A stretch of 64,000 nt of DNA, from contig JAJXUA010000002.1 of assembly GCA_021783275.1 (NCBI GenBank), positions 1 through 64,000 on the forward strand. Reading direction: 5' to 3'. Positions within the stretch are counted from its first letter, which is position 1; every line of letters begins with the position of its first letter. Below are positions 47,594 through 59,199 of this stretch, piece after piece. The stretch comes from Pseudomonadota bacterium. GTDB lineage: Bacteria > Pseudomonadota > Gammaproteobacteria > Burkholderiales > Thiobacillaceae. The translations under genes were made by a program, and so were the position numbers. The notes beneath the pieces were generated by a model. It had not been told where the DNA came from. It worked only from the letters and a program-made list of their open reading frames with translations, and did no database searches.

Positions 47594-49336
47594 ATGAGCG
47601 CCGTCGTCAACAACCGCGCGCTTTACCGCCGCCTGCTCGGCTATGTGAAACCGTACTGGCGCATGTTTGCGCTGGCGATTGTTGCGCTGATTCTTACCGC
47701 CGCGACCGAACCAGTCTTGCCCGCGCTGTTCAAGCCCCTGCTCGATGAGGGCTTTGTTGCCAAGGATCAGGCCTTCATCCGCTGGATACCGCTGCTGTTG
47801 CTGGCGCTGTTTCTGGTGCGGGGTCTCACCAGTTTTATCAGCGCCTATTGCATGGCCTGGGTCGGCAGCCGGTTGGTGATGGATCTGCGCGCCGCGATGT
47901 TCGACAAGCTGATGACGCTGCCCACCCGCTATTTCGATCAGAATCCGAGTGGCCAGCTGATCGCACAACTGGCTTTCAACGTCACCCAGGTGACGCAATC
48001 GGCCACCACATCACTGACCACACTGGTACGGGACAGCGTCACCGTGCTGGGGTTGCTGGGGTATTTGCTGTGGCTGAACTGGCAGCTCACGCTGGTGGTC
48101 TTTGCCATGGCCCCACTGGCGCTGCTGGTGGTGCGGCTTGCCAGTACACGTTTGCGCGGCCTTTCGCGCAAGGCACAGCGCAATATCGGTGACCTGACCC
48201 AGGTGGTGGACGAAGCGGTGGGCGGGCATCGCGTGGTCAAACTGTTCGGCGGGGAACGCTACGAGCAGGCGCGCTTTCTGAATGCGGCCAACCTGGCGCG
48301 CGTGTATGAAATGAAACGGGTGTCGGCCAACGCCGTGTACGAACCGCTGATTCAGTTCATCGCCGCGATTGCCCTGGCCATCATCGTCTTCATCGCCGCC
48401 GGACAAGCCTCCAGCAACGTCACCACTGTCGGCGGGTTTGTTGCGTTTTTCATGTCGATGCTGCTGTTGTTTGCCCCGCTCAAGCGCCTGACCGCCGTGA
48501 ACGACCAGATGCAGCGCGGGCTGGCCGCCGCCGAAACCATATTTTCGTTGCTGGATGAAGCCGCAGAACGCGACAACGGCACCCAGACATTGACTCAGCC
48601 CCGGGGACAGCTGTCGCTCCACGCGGTGGGGCTCACCTATCCGGGCAAAACCGTACCCGCACTGGCCGATATCAGCCTCGACATCGCCCCCGGCGAAACC
48701 GTGGCACTGGTCGGCGCGTCGGGGTCGGGCAAGACCACGCTGGCCAATCTGGTGCCGCGCTTTTATGACCCCGACTGTGGCACGCTCACACTGGACGGCC
48801 ATGACATACGCGACCTGCGGCTACAAAACCTGCGCAGCCATATCGCCCTGGTTTCCCAAGATGTCGTGCTGTTCAACGACACGCTCGCCCACAACATTGC
48901 CTATGGCAACAAACGTGACGCAAGCACCGACGACATTCAAGCCGCCTGCGTCGCAGCGCACGCCTGGGATTTCATCCAGGCCCTGCCCGACGGGCTCAAT
49001 ACCCTGATCGGTGAAAACGGCATGCGGCTGTCCGGTGGCCAGCGCCAGCGCATTGCCATCGCCCGTGCCATCCTGAAAAACGCGCCACTGCTGATTCTGG
49101 ACGAGGCCACTTCTGCCCTCGACAACGAGTCCGAGCGCCACGTGCAGGCGGCGCTGGAAACCCTGATGCAGGATCGCACCACCCTGGTGATCGCACATCG
49201 CCTCTCCACCATCGAGCGCGCCGACCGAATTGTGGTGCTGGAAGCTGGCCGCATCGTCGAAATCGGCAGCCATGCCGAGCTCATCGGCCGGTCTGGTCGC
49301 TACGCGCAACTGCACGCCCTGCAATTTTCCGTGTGA
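47594..49336 (+). CDS. msbA: Lipid A export ABC transporter ATP-binding/permease (MsbA)
   Basis: ABC TM region plus Walker A GASGSGKTTLANLVPRFYDP, LSGGQRQRIAIARAILK. Confidence 0.93.
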   Translation: MSAVVNNRALYRRLLGYVKPYWRMFALAIVALILTAATEPVLPALFKPLLDEGFVAKDQAFIRWIPLLLLALFLVRGLTSFISAYCMAWVGSRLVMDLRAAMFDKLMTLPTRYFDQNPSGQLIAQLAFNVTQVTQSATTSLTTLVRDSVTVLGLLGYLLWLNWQLTLVVFAMAPLALLVVRLASTRLRGLSRKAQRNIGDLTQVVDEAVGGHRVVKLFGGERYEQARFLNAANLARVYEMKRVSANAVYEPLIQFIAAIALAIIVFIAAGQASSNVTTVGGFVAFFMSMLLLFAPLKRLTAVNDQMQRGLAAAETIFSLLDEAAERDNGTQTLTQPRGQLSLHAVGLTYPGKTVPALADISLDIAPGETVALVGASGSGKTTLANLVPRFYDPDCGTLTLDGHDIRDLRLQNLRSHIALVSQDVVLFNDTLAHNIAYGNKRDASTDDIQAACVAAHAWDFIQALPDGLNTLIGENGMRLSGGQRQRIAIARAILKNAPLLILDEATSALDNESERHVQAALETLMQDRTTLVIAHRLSTIERADRIVVLEAGRIVEIGSHAELIGRSGRYAQLHALQFSV

Positions 49337-49349
49337 GCCACGCTGCACC

Positions 49350-50105
49350 ATGAACCACGACCGCCCTGCCGGCTGGGTCAAGCCGTCCCGTTCGCTCCTC
49401 ACCGCCGCCGGCCGCGCCATCGGCGACTGGCGCATGATCCGCGATGGCGACCGCATCCTGCTCGGCCTGTCCGGCGGCAAGGATTCGCTCGCGCTGCTGC
49501 ATACGCTGCATCACCTGCAGCAAAAGGCGCCGGTGAAATTCGAACTGCTGGCGTGTACCGTCGATCCGCAAACCGACGATTACAACCCCAAATCGATGGT
49601 GCCGTATCTGGCCGCGCTGGGCGTACCGTATTTTCTGAAATCGCAGCCGATCATGCGCGACGCGCTCCGAACGCTGACCAAAGACTCGGATTCCTTCTGT
49701 GCGTATGGTTCACGCATGCGGCGCGGCATTCTGTATCGCATTGCCCGCGAACAGCACTGCAACGTCGTCGCCCTGGCGCAGCACCTCGACGACCTGGCCG
49801 AAACGCTGATGATGTCGATGCTGTTCGGCGGCAAGCTCAGAACCATGTCGCCGCACTATCTCAACGATGCGGGCGACTTGCGACTGATCCGCCCATTTGC
49901 TTACGCACGCGAACGCCAGACGCGCGCATTTGCCCTCGACGCCGGGCTGCCGGTCATTTCCGACAACTGCCCCTGCTGCTTCGCCAAGCCGCAGCAGCGC
50001 CAAGCGATGAAGCAGATGCTGGCGGAACAGGAAAAAGTGCATCCGCGCATTTTCAACAGCCTGCTGACAGCGATGCGCCCGCTGATGGGCGAGCCACCGG
50101 CCTGA
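49350..50105 (+). CDS. ttcA: tRNA 2-thiocytidine(32) synthetase
   Basis: GDRILLGLSGGKDSLALLHTL (PP-loop); CxxC ...NCPCCFAKPQQRQAMKQML. Confidence 0.95.
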   Translation: MNHDRPAGWVKPSRSLLTAAGRAIGDWRMIRDGDRILLGLSGGKDSLALLHTLHHLQQKAPVKFELLACTVDPQTDDYNPKSMVPYLAALGVPYFLKSQPIMRDALRTLTKDSDSFCAYGSRMRRGILYRIAREQHCNVVALAQHLDDLAETLMMSMLFGGKLRTMSPHYLNDAGDLRLIRPFAYARERQTRAFALDAGLPVISDNCPCCFAKPQQRQAMKQMLAEQEKVHPRIFNSLLTAMRPLMGEPPA

Positions 50106-50368
50106 ATCCCGTCGACGCCGCTGCTTGCAGCAAGCAGGGCGGAATGTTTGCAGGCCGGTGTGTGGTGGGTGCCGATTCATCGGCATAGCAACCACGGTAC
50201 CCCCCGCGGGTGCTATCCATCGAATGCAATGCCCGGATAGGCGTAGTCCATTGCATTGTCCCGCGCACTGTGCGGTGCGCAGTTTTACGGACGTGCAAAA
50301 AAAGCGCAGGGGGCTTACGCCCCCTTGCACCCCGCCCTGTAAAGGCTCAAATCACCCGAATCACCGAA

Positions 50369-51082
50369 TCACCCACGCCGCCCGACGCGCCATCCGATCA
50401 GCCCCAACCCGGCTAGCATCAGCGCATACGTCTCTGCCTCCGGGACGGCGGCGACATCGCCGGGGCTCACAGCCAACGCATAGAAGCTATAGGCCTTACC
50501 GAAGATGGTCTGGAAGCCGTCGCCGGTGCCGAAGACCCACGCGCTGGAGGGACTCGGCGCGTACTCCGCACCGGACCAATAGAGGTTGGACTGGAAATTG
50601 GTGAAGGGACCGGTGTTGTCGAGGGTGCTGCCGGGGTTGACACCACCTCCATGCGCGCCGCTGTCTGCGCCGGTGGTCGTTAAGACGCTCTGGTTGCCCA
50701 GCGTGACATGGTACAGGTGCGCCATTTCGCTGCTGGCAGGATCGACGTTGTAGCCGCAGTCGGTGCCGCTGTTGGCGAAATCGCAGCCCGCTGGGCCGGT
50801 GTCGGTGGTGGTGGGTAGGCGCCAGTTGTCGTAGACGTTCACGCCATCGGTGAAGCTGAGGTTGGCAGCCCAGGTGGTGGCGTCGTCCCAGGTCATGAGG
50901 TTATTCATGTTGGCGTTGCCCAGCCAGGTGATGTCGAGGTCGGTGTCGTAGTAGGCCTCGAAGGTGGCAAGGTTGCCATCGAGGTCGCGGCCGTCGAGGG
51001 CGGCTTGGGCACTGCCGGAGGCCAGGGCAGCGGCGACAAGGCTGGATGCGATCAGGGTGCTGCGAATGTTACGGGCGGTCAT
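50369..51082 (-). CDS. PEP-CTERM-sorted exported protein with DUF1566-like region
   Basis: Signal peptide; WDDATTWAANLSFTDGVNVYDNWRLPTTTD; C-term VPEAETYALMLAGLGLIGWRVGRRG. Confidence 0.85.
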   Translation of the reverse strand: MTARNIRSTLIASSLVAAALASGSAQAALDGRDLDGNLATFEAYYDTDLDITWLGNANMNNLMTWDDATTWAANLSFTDGVNVYDNWRLPTTTDTGPAGCDFANSGTDCGYNVDPASSEMAHLYHVTLGNQSVLTTTGADSGAHGGGVNPGSTLDNTGPFTNFQSNLYWSGAEYAPSPSSAWVFGTGDGFQTIFGKAYSFYALAVSPGDVAAVPEAETYALMLAGLGLIGWRVGRRG

Positions 51083-51256
51083 GATGCCGTGCTCCTTGGG
51101 TTAGGCTTGCTTACGGTTTACGGTCGAACGTTCACGCTGGGCTGCCTAAGATGGGTTCCCTTGGGCTTGGTTGTGCGGGTTTTTGAAGCAAACCACAGGC
51201 CAGATTCAGGTCAGTTGTGGCTAACCGATGATTCAAATAGGAAAATAATCGCAAGA

Positions 51257-51292
<36 letters not shown>

Positions 51293-51386
51293 AAGTGTAA
51301 ATTTTACCGACACGCCGATCCGCAAAACTTGCCACATCCATGCGCATCAACCATACTAACCATTACGATCATATCGGTTTAAAAAC

Positions 51387-51659
51387 ATGATTAACGAAAC
51401 CAGCGCAGTCGCCTTCCGCCAGAATCTCGGCGAGATGCTCAATCAGGTGCAATACCGGCACGACAGTATTCTGATCAACAAGGATGGCAAGCCGGTGGCG
51501 GCGCTGGTGGATGCACAATTATTTGCGCGTATCCGCCGGATGCAGGCGCGTTTTGACAGCCTCGCCCAGCGGGTCGAAGCGGGGTTTGCCGCCACGCCGG
51601 AAGCTGGAGGTCTGGCGGAAATCGACACCGCTGTGGCCGACGCGCGCGCCGGGCGCTGA
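51387..51659 (+). CDS. Type II antitoxin, Phd/YefM-like
   Basis: MINETSAVAFRQNLGEMLNQVQYRHDSILINKDGKPVAALVDAQLFARI. Confidence 0.87.
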   Translation: MINETSAVAFRQNLGEMLNQVQYRHDSILINKDGKPVAALVDAQLFARIRRMQARFDSLAQRVEAGFAATPEAGGLAEIDTAVADARAGR

Positions 51660-52091
51660 ATGCCCACGCTGCGCGTGGTGCTGGACACGAATGTCCTGCT
51701 GTCGGGCATTGCCTATCCGGCCAGCATACCGGGCAAGCTGATCGGTGCGTGGAAACATGGCGCGCTGGAGGTGGTGTTGTCCCCATTCATTCTGGACGAG
51801 TTACGCCGGGTGTTGCCCCGACTGGCGAACCGCCATGGCTTGAGCGCCACCGAGATAGACGAGTTGGTGGATATTCTGTCCATTCAGGCCGAGGTGATCG
51901 AACCCGCGCCTGGGCATGACCCTGCGTTAACGGACTTCAACGACCAGCCCGTGCTGGGCACACTGATTGCCGCGCTACAACAAGCGAACGCCGATGCGCT
52001 GATTACCGGCGACAAGGCCTTGCTTGCGCTGGGAGACCGCTACCCGATTCGTACCCCCGCAGATTTCTGGGCAGCGCATGGCAGCTTGTAA
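51660..52091 (+). CDS. PIN-domain toxin
   Basis: LRVVLDTNVLLSGIAYPASIPGKLIGAWKHG...DFNDQPVLGTLIAALQQANADALITGDKALLAL. Confidence 0.9.
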   Translation: MPTLRVVLDTNVLLSGIAYPASIPGKLIGAWKHGALEVVLSPFILDELRRVLPRLANRHGLSATEIDELVDILSIQAEVIEPAPGHDPALTDFNDQPVLGTLIAALQQANADALITGDKALLALGDRYPIRTPADFWAAHGSL

Positions 52092-52136
52092 ACCTGGGGC
52101 TGAGCCGAATAAGACACCGAGCGACATCAACTAGGC

Positions 52137-52703
52137 TCAACGCGGCGGCTTGCAGCGTTTGCCCTCGTACTCGAACCGGTTCAGCTCATACGCCTTGCCG
52201 TTCCAGCGCTCCACCGGAAAACAGAATCCCGGGCCGCCAACCGAAATATCCGGCCAGCCATTCTTGCCTTTGGTTTTCAGGAATTCGGGGATGCCGTTAT
52301 TCCCGGTGATGACTTTCCAGCTGCCGTTCGCCTGTTTGCTCAGCAGCTGGTAGCCCATGCCCGCATGGCCATAGCAATAGCTTCCGCTATCGCTGACGAC
52401 GGCTTCGGGACGACCGTCGCCGTTGAGGTCTCGCACTTCGTCAATCGTTACCCCCGACGACACGGGCGCACCCGAGTCCGCCGGTGGCTCGCACAGCAGC
52501 CAGATGCCTTTCTTATGTACCGCGCCTGCGGCCTTGTAGACTGCCGCAGCCTCGGCCGGGCTGAGCGTGATCGGGCTGTTGTCCGCATGGACAGGCGTGA
52601 ATCCCGCCACCAGCACCATGGCTGCCCACGCTGCCTGTCCTTTATTCATTTGCTGCTCCCGGAATGCAAACTGAAGTTCACCATAGCCTATTTTCAGTCG
52701 CAC
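52137..52703 (-). CDS. Hypothetical secreted protein
   Basis: Signal-like N-terminus; TIDEVRDLNGDGRPEAVVSDSGSYCYGHAGMGYQLLSKQANGSW. Confidence 0.65.
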   Translation of the reverse strand: MRLKIGYGELQFAFREQQMNKGQAAWAAMVLVAGFTPVHADNSPITLSPAEAAAVYKAAGAVHKKGIWLLCEPPADSGAPVSSGVTIDEVRDLNGDGRPEAVVSDSGSYCYGHAGMGYQLLSKQANGSWKVITGNNGIPEFLKTKGKNGWPDISVGGPGFCFPVERWNGKAYELNRFEYEGKRCKPPR

Positions 52704-52783
52704 CCCGGGTTTCCCGGCACCCCGTTTGCCCGTAAAATCAAACCTTTGTTTTTATTGCTTTTTTCCATACTCAAAACAAGGTT

Positions 52784-53899
52784 ATGACGACTCCCTTCCT
52801 CCCCCCCAAACGTACCCTTATGGGCCCCGGCCCGTCCGACGTATCGCCGCGCATCCTCGAAGCCATGTCGCGCCCGACCATCGGCCACCTCGATCCGGCC
52901 TTCGTCACGCTGATGGAAGAGATCAAGTCCATGCTGCGCATGGCGTTCAAGACGGAGAATGCGCTGACCTTCCCGGTCTCCGCGCCGGGTTCGGCGGGGA
53001 TGGAAATGTGCTTCGTCAACCTGATCGAGCCGGGTGACAAGGTCATCGTCTGCCGCAACGGCGTGTTCGGCGGACGGATGCTGGAAAACGTCAAACGCTG
53101 CGGCGGTGTCGCCGTCATGGTCGAAGACGCGTGGGGCGCGCCGGTCTCGCCGGAGAAGGTGCGCGAAGCTTTCAAGGCCAACCCGGACGCGAAAGTGCTC
53201 GCCTTCGTTCATGCCGAAACCTCGACCGGCGCGCAATCGGACGCCGAAACGCTCGCCAAAATCGCGCAGGAACACGGCGCGCTCACCATCATGGACTGCG
53301 TCACCAGCCTCGGTGGCACGCCGATTCATCTCGACGCGTGGGGCATCGACGCCGCGTATTCCGGCAGCCAGAAATGCCTGTCGTGCACGCCGGGTCTGTC
53401 GCCCGTGTCGTTCTCCGATAAAGCGATCGCGCGGATCAAAGCGCGCACGACGCCGGTGCAGAGCTGGTTTCTGGATTTGAACCTCGTGCTCGGCTATTGG
53501 CAGAGCGCGGGCAAGCGCACCTACCACCACACCGCGCCGATCAACCCGATGTACGGCCTGCACGAAGCGCTGGTGATTCTGGAAGAAGAAGGCCTGGAAA
53601 ACGCCTGGGCACGGCACCGCGCGATGCACGAGAAACTCAAAGCCGGGCTCGAAGGCCTGGGGCTCCAATACGTCGTCGAAGAATCCGCCCGCCTGCCGCA
53701 GTTGAACAGTGTCTACGTGCCCGAAGGGGTGGACGACGCCGCGGTGCGCGCACGCCTGCTTGCCGACTTCAATCTGGAGATCGGCGCGGGGCTGGGCGAC
53801 ATGGCCGGCAAGATCTGGCGCATCGGCCTGATGGGCTATTCGGCCAAGCAGCAAAACGTGGATTACTGTGTCGATGCCCTGAAAGCCTGCCTGAAATGA
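52784..53899 (+). CDS. PLP-dependent aminotransferase (serine--glyoxylate/alanine--glyoxylate family)
   Basis: RTLMGPGPSDVSPRILEAMSRPTIGHLDPAFVTLMEEIKSMLR...GSQKCLSCTPGLSPVSF. Confidence 0.93.
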   Translation: MTTPFLPPKRTLMGPGPSDVSPRILEAMSRPTIGHLDPAFVTLMEEIKSMLRMAFKTENALTFPVSAPGSAGMEMCFVNLIEPGDKVIVCRNGVFGGRMLENVKRCGGVAVMVEDAWGAPVSPEKVREAFKANPDAKVLAFVHAETSTGAQSDAETLAKIAQEHGALTIMDCVTSLGGTPIHLDAWGIDAAYSGSQKCLSCTPGLSPVSFSDKAIARIKARTTPVQSWFLDLNLVLGYWQSAGKRTYHHTAPINPMYGLHEALVILEEEGLENAWARHRAMHEKLKAGLEGLGLQYVVEESARLPQLNSVYVPEGVDDAAVRARLLADFNLEIGAGLGDMAGKIWRIGLMGYSAKQQNVDYCVDALKACLK

Positions 53900-54207
53900 A
53901 GGCTTACCTGATCAACGCGAACGAGAAAACCATCGAAGCCGTGAACATCGACGGCCTTCCGGATATCAAGGCCCTGATCGGCTATGAAACGGTCGATTCT
54001 GACGAAGTGGACGCCAGCGGCGACCGGCTGTTCTTTGACGAAAGCTGCTTTCTTCGCGACCAGAGCGGCAAAGGTCGCTTCAAGCTGGACAATCTGGCTC
54101 CGGTTGCCGACAGGGCGGTCGTGATCGGTGCCCGTGGTGATGGCACACCGCTACAGGATGCTGCGGTCTCTCTGGAGCAATTGACCAGCCGCATTCGATG
54201 GCTTTAG
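53896..54207 (+). CDS. Hypothetical protein
   Basis: MKAYLINANEKTIEAVNIDGLPDIKALIGYETVDSDEVDASGDRLFFDE; 4-bp overlap with upstream gene. Confidence 0.7.
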   Translation: MKAYLINANEKTIEAVNIDGLPDIKALIGYETVDSDEVDASGDRLFFDESCFLRDQSGKGRFKLDNLAPVADRAVVIGARGDGTPLQDAAVSLEQLTSRIRWL

Positions 54208-54224
54208 GCTGATCGATGACTAAT

Positions 54225-54252
54225 AAAAAAGGGCGCCTGAAGCGCCCTTTTT
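54225..54252. terminator. Bidirectional terminator
   Basis: AAAAAAGGGCGCctgaaGCGCCCTTTTT. Confidence 0.9.
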
Positions 54253-54276
54253 AACGAGTGTCCTTGTCTACGAAAC

Positions 54277-54843
54277 TCAGAAAGTGTAGACCAGGCCCGC
54301 AGAAATAAAGTCCAGTTCGGTATCGCCCGTGGTAGCGCGGTCACCTACATTCATGTAGCGCTCCCACTCCAGACGCATCCCCACCGCTTTGGTGAAGTTG
54401 TACTGCATTCCCAATCCCACGCCGAATTCAAGATCGGTTTCTTCTGTAGAAAGTCCGACGCTGGGTTTGACATCGGTATGCAAAATACCGAATCCAGCAC
54501 GAAGATACAGTTTGAAATCATCATTAACAGGGTAAGTACCCAAGGCATGGAAGGTCATTCCATTGAATTCAACTTCACCCCCACCCGTCAAATCGAACGA
54601 ACCCAGATCTGCGTAACCGACTTCCATCGAGATATAGTCATTGACCACCATACCGACCGCGCCTTTAAAGCCCATGTCGTTGTCATCGCACGAAAAACCG
54701 GTAGGGCAGGACTCTATGGAACTCACGCCCGCACTGGCCGTTACGTAGGGATCCAGATGCAGATCAAAAAACCCCGCAGAAGCTGGTGCGGCAAAGCCAA
54801 GGGCAGCCGCTGCGGTCAGCGCGCTAATCAGTTTCTTATTCAT
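54277..54843 (-). CDS. Outer-membrane beta-barrel protein (OmpA/OmpW-like small porin)
   Basis: Signal peptide LISALTAAAALGFAAPASAG; alternating beta pattern; C-terminal ...DFISAGLVYTF with terminal Phe. Confidence 0.82.
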   Translation of the reverse strand: MNKKLISALTAAAALGFAAPASAGFFDLHLDPYVTASAGVSSIESCPTGFSCDDNDMGFKGAVGMVVNDYISMEVGYADLGSFDLTGGGEVEFNGMTFHALGTYPVNDDFKLYLRAGFGILHTDVKPSVGLSTEETDLEFGVGLGMQYNFTKAVGMRLEWERYMNVGDRATTGDTELDFISAGLVYTF

Positions 54844-55052
54844 TACTCAATCTCCTCAGGTCAATAGCTTCAGGCTTGCAGCCCAAACAATGTATTTGGT
54901 ACGTTTGTAACGGCGTCAGTACTGCCGGGAGGATACCGATACACGGGCCTTATGGCAATGGCCGCGCGGATGCGACTCAGGAAAGCGTGGATCGGCCTGC
55001 ACCCTGTTGTTTTTATATGACATTCAGGGAGGTTCCAGGCGAAAGCAAGTGC

Positions 55053-55877
55053 TTACGAAAGCCCCAGACGCTGCCAGATTGTGGTGCTGGGGCCCGCCTG
55101 ATTCATCGTATAAAAATGCAGCCCCGGCGCGCCACCGGCGAGCAGGCGTTCACACAGGTCGGTGATGACGTCGAGCCCGTAGGCCTTGATTGACGGCACA
55201 TCGTCGCCGTAGGCCTCCAGCTTTTTGCGCAGCCAGCGCGGGATTTCCGCGCCGCACGCGTCGGAAAAGCGCGCGAGCTGCGTGTAGTTGCCGATGGGCA
55301 TGATGCCGGGCACGACCGGGATCGCGACCTGCACTTCGTCGACGAAACGGAAATACGCGTCGGCGTTGAAAAAATACTGCGTGATCGCGGCGTTCGCGCC
55401 GGCGTCGACCTTGCGCTTGAAGTTGGCGAGGTCTGCGTCCCACGAACGCGCCTGCGGATGGATTTCCGGGTAGGCGGCGACTTCAATTTCGAACCAGTCG
55501 CCGGTCTCACTGCGGATGAATTCGACCAGTTCATTCGCGTAGTTGAATTCACCCGCGTCCATGGTGCCGGACGGCAGATCGCCGCGCAGCGCGACCAGAT
55601 GGCGGATGCCCTGGCCTTTGTAGTCGCCGAGAATCTCGCGGATGTTCTCGCGCGTCGAGCCGATGCACGAGAGGTGCGGCGCGGCGTCATTGCCGGACGC
55701 CTGAATCTCGCGCACGGTGTCGAAGGTGCGGTCGCGGGTCGAGCCGCCCGCGCCGAAGGTGACGGAAAAAAACTTGGGATGGAGCGCTGCAAGCTGCTCG
55801 CGCACGGCGCGTAGTTTGTCGGCACCTTCCGTCGTTTTTGGGGGGAAAAATTCAAAACTGAAGGTACGTGTCGTCAT
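55053..55877 (-). CDS. metF: 5,10-methylenetetrahydrofolate reductase
   Basis: FSFEFFPPKTTEGADKLRAV...FSVTFGAGGSTRDRT. Confidence 0.97.
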   Translation of the reverse strand: MTTRTFSFEFFPPKTTEGADKLRAVREQLAALHPKFFSVTFGAGGSTRDRTFDTVREIQASGNDAAPHLSCIGSTRENIREILGDYKGQGIRHLVALRGDLPSGTMDAGEFNYANELVEFIRSETGDWFEIEVAAYPEIHPQARSWDADLANFKRKVDAGANAAITQYFFNADAYFRFVDEVQVAIPVVPGIMPIGNYTQLARFSDACGAEIPRWLRKKLEAYGDDVPSIKAYGLDVITDLCERLLAGGAPGLHFYTMNQAGPSTTIWQRLGLS

Positions 55878-55879
55878 GA

Positions 55880-56227
55880 TCAGTCTTTGGAATTAGGAAC
55901 GAGCGCGGAGAGCGCCCAGGTGATGACGCCGTATAACAACGAGCCGAGCAGCGCCGAGACGAAGCCACCGACGGCAAAGCCGGGAAGCACGGCGCTCGCG
56001 AGCCAGAACAGGAAGGCGTTCAACACCAGATAAAAAACACCCAGCGTGAGCACGGTGATCGGCAGCGTGAGCAGCGCGAGCACCGGGCGCACGAGGGTGT
56101 TGATGAAGCCGAGCACCAGCGCCGCGACCAGCGCCGAGCCGAAGCCCGACAGCTGGATCGACGGCAATAGCCAAGTGACCGCAAGCAGGGCGACGGCGTT
56201 GAGAACCCACAACAAGATCAAGCGCAT
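55880..56227 (-). CDS. Phage-holin-family (DUF360-like) membrane protein
   Basis: Four-TM small protein LLSFGSALVAALVLGFINTLVRPVLALLTLPITVLTLGVFYLVLNA-like pattern. Confidence 0.85.
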   Translation of the reverse strand: MRLILLWVLNAVALLAVTWLLPSIQLSGFGSALVAALVLGFINTLVRPVLALLTLPITVLTLGVFYLVLNAFLFWLASAVLPGFAVGGFVSALLGSLLYGVITWALSALVPNSKD

Positions 56228-56256
56228 GTCACCCTCCCTGGGTTGGCTGGTTCAAA

Positions 56257-57681
56257 TCAATAGCGGTAGTGGTCGGCCTTGTACGGGCCGTTCTTATCGA
56301 CGCTGATGTAATTCGCCTGATAGTCGGAAAGCTCGGTCAGTTGCGCGTTGAGCTTGCGCAATTGCAGACGCGCGACTTTCTCGTCGAGGTGCTTCGGCAG
56401 CACGTACACGCCGACCGGGTATTTGCCCGAATCGCGCTCTTGCCACAGCTCGATCTGGGCGATGGTCTGGTTGGCGAAGCTGGAACTCATCACGTACGAA
56501 GGATGCCCGGTGGCACAGCCGAGGTTCACCAAACGGCCTTTGGCCAGCATGATGATGCGTTTTCCGTCAGGGAAAATGATGTGATCGACCTGCGGCTTGA
56601 TCTCTTCCCACTGGTATTTTTCAACGCCGGCAACGTCGATTTCGTTATCGAAGTGGCCGATGTTGCAGACGATGGCCTGGTCTTTCATCTTCGCCATGTG
56701 ATCGTGGGTGATGACGTGGAAGTTGCCGGTGGCGGTGACGAAGATGTCGGCGTGCTCGCACGCGTAATCCATGGTCACGACGCGGTAGCCTTCCATCGCC
56801 GCTTGCAACGCGCAGATCGGGTCGATTTCGGTGACCCAGACTTGCGCCGACAAAGCACGCAGCGCCTGCGCGCTGCCCTTGCCGACGTCGCCGTAGCCCG
56901 CGACGACGGCAACCTTGCCGGCGATCATCACGTCGGTCGCGCGCTTGATGCCATCGACCAATGACTCGCGGCAGCCGTAGAGGTTGTCGAACTTGGATTT
57001 CGTCACCGAGTCGTTGACGTTGATCGCGGGGAATTTGAGTTCGCCGCGCTGGTGCATTTGATACAAGCGGTGCACGCCGGTGGTGGTTTCTTCGGTCACA
57101 CCGCGAATCGCCAGCAGACGACTCGAATACCAGCCCGGTTCGGCGGCGAGTTTGGCCTTGATCGCCGCATAGAGCACCTGCTCTTCTTCACTGGTCGGAT
57201 TGGCGATAACCGAAATGTCCTGCTCGGCGCGCGCGCCGAGGTGCAGCAACAGCGTCGCGTCGCCACCGTCGTCGAGGATCATGTTCGAATGGACGCCATC
57301 CGCCCACTCGAAAATCCGGTGGGTGTAATCCCAGTAATCGACCAGCGATTCGCCCTTGACCGCGAACACCGGCACACCGGTGGCCACAATCGCCGCCGCA
57401 GCGTGATCCTGGGTCGAAAAGATATTGCATGACGCCCAGCGCACTTCAGCGCCGAGCGCGGTCAGCGTCTCGATCAGCACGGCGGTCTGGATGGTCATGT
57501 GCAGCGAGCCGGTGATGCGCGCGCCTTTCAAGGGCTGGGCGGCGGCAAACTCGTCGCGAATCGCGATGAGGCCCGGCATTTCAGTCTCGGCGATACGTAT
57601 TTCCTTGCGGCCCCAGTCGGCAAGCGACATATCGGCAACAACGAAATCGGTGAAATTGGCGGGGGTCGATACTGCATTCAT
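56257..57681 (-). CDS. ahcY: Adenosylhomocysteinase
   Basis: [54 protein letters not shown]...; start at MNAVSTPAN. Confidence 0.98.
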   Translation of the reverse strand: MNAVSTPANFTDFVVADMSLADWGRKEIRIAETEMPGLIAIRDEFAAAQPLKGARITGSLHMTIQTAVLIETLTALGAEVRWASCNIFSTQDHAAAAIVATGVPVFAVKGESLVDYWDYTHRIFEWADGVHSNMILDDGGDATLLLHLGARAEQDISVIANPTSEEEQVLYAAIKAKLAAEPGWYSSRLLAIRGVTEETTTGVHRLYQMHQRGELKFPAINVNDSVTKSKFDNLYGCRESLVDGIKRATDVMIAGKVAVVAGYGDVGKGSAQALRALSAQVWVTEIDPICALQAAMEGYRVVTMDYACEHADIFVTATGNFHVITHDHMAKMKDQAIVCNIGHFDNEIDVAGVEKYQWEEIKPQVDHIIFPDGKRIIMLAKGRLVNLGCATGHPSYVMSSSFANQTIAQIELWQERDSGKYPVGVYVLPKHLDEKVARLQLRKLNAQLTELSDYQANYISVDKNGPYKADHYRY

Positions 57682-57740
57682 GGTGAAACTCCTTGAATGG
57701 CAGTGAGGCGGGGCACTCGTCCACCTGCAACACTGCAAGT

Positions 57741-57815
57741 CAACGAGCGCGGTTGAAGCGTCGCCTGGGTTGAGCCTGGCCATATACATACATGGTCGCA
57801 GCGCTCCTCAACCCA
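57741..57815 (-). ncRNA. S-adenosylhomocysteine (SAH) riboswitch upstream of ahcY
   Basis: Minus strand TGGGTTGAGGAGCGCTGCGACCATGTATGTATATGGCCAGGCTCAACCCAGGCGACGCTTCAACCGCGCTCGTTG: GAGGAGCGCUGCGACC + GCCAGGCUC + GCGCUC signature. Confidence 0.88.
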
Positions 57816-57874
57816 AGGGGGCATGTAGCCCATATCCGGTGGCGAATTATGCCACGTTTGTTTTCGGGTTTTGT

Positions 57875-59041
<1,167 letters not shown>

Positions 59042-59057
59042 GACGACTCCATTAGTC

Positions 59058-59080
59058 CCGGTTACTGACTGCGTAACCGG
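59058..59080 (-). promoter_or_regulatory. Perfect 8-bp hairpin in the metK 5' leader
   Basis: CCGGTTAC-tgactgc-GTAACCGG, 17 bp upstream of the metK ATG. Confidence 0.5.
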
Positions 59081-59199
59081 CTCGGGGGACCAACGGAGCG
59101 GCGACGCTTTAGCAGTATTTGTATCCCGCCCGCAAGTTGTCATGGTTAACGCGGCGGCTGATGCCCGGCCATTGTGCCGTGGCATGGTCCCTGCCGTCA

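Noticed and set aside
51387-52091. Phd/PIN pair as a novel defence system
   Set aside because: It is a conventional type II toxin-antitoxin arrangement; only its neighbouring microsatellite is unusual.
59058-59080. Known SAM riboswitch class upstream of metK
   Set aside because: A simple hairpin is visible but I could not match it to a SAM-I, -II, -IV or SAM/SAH consensus.
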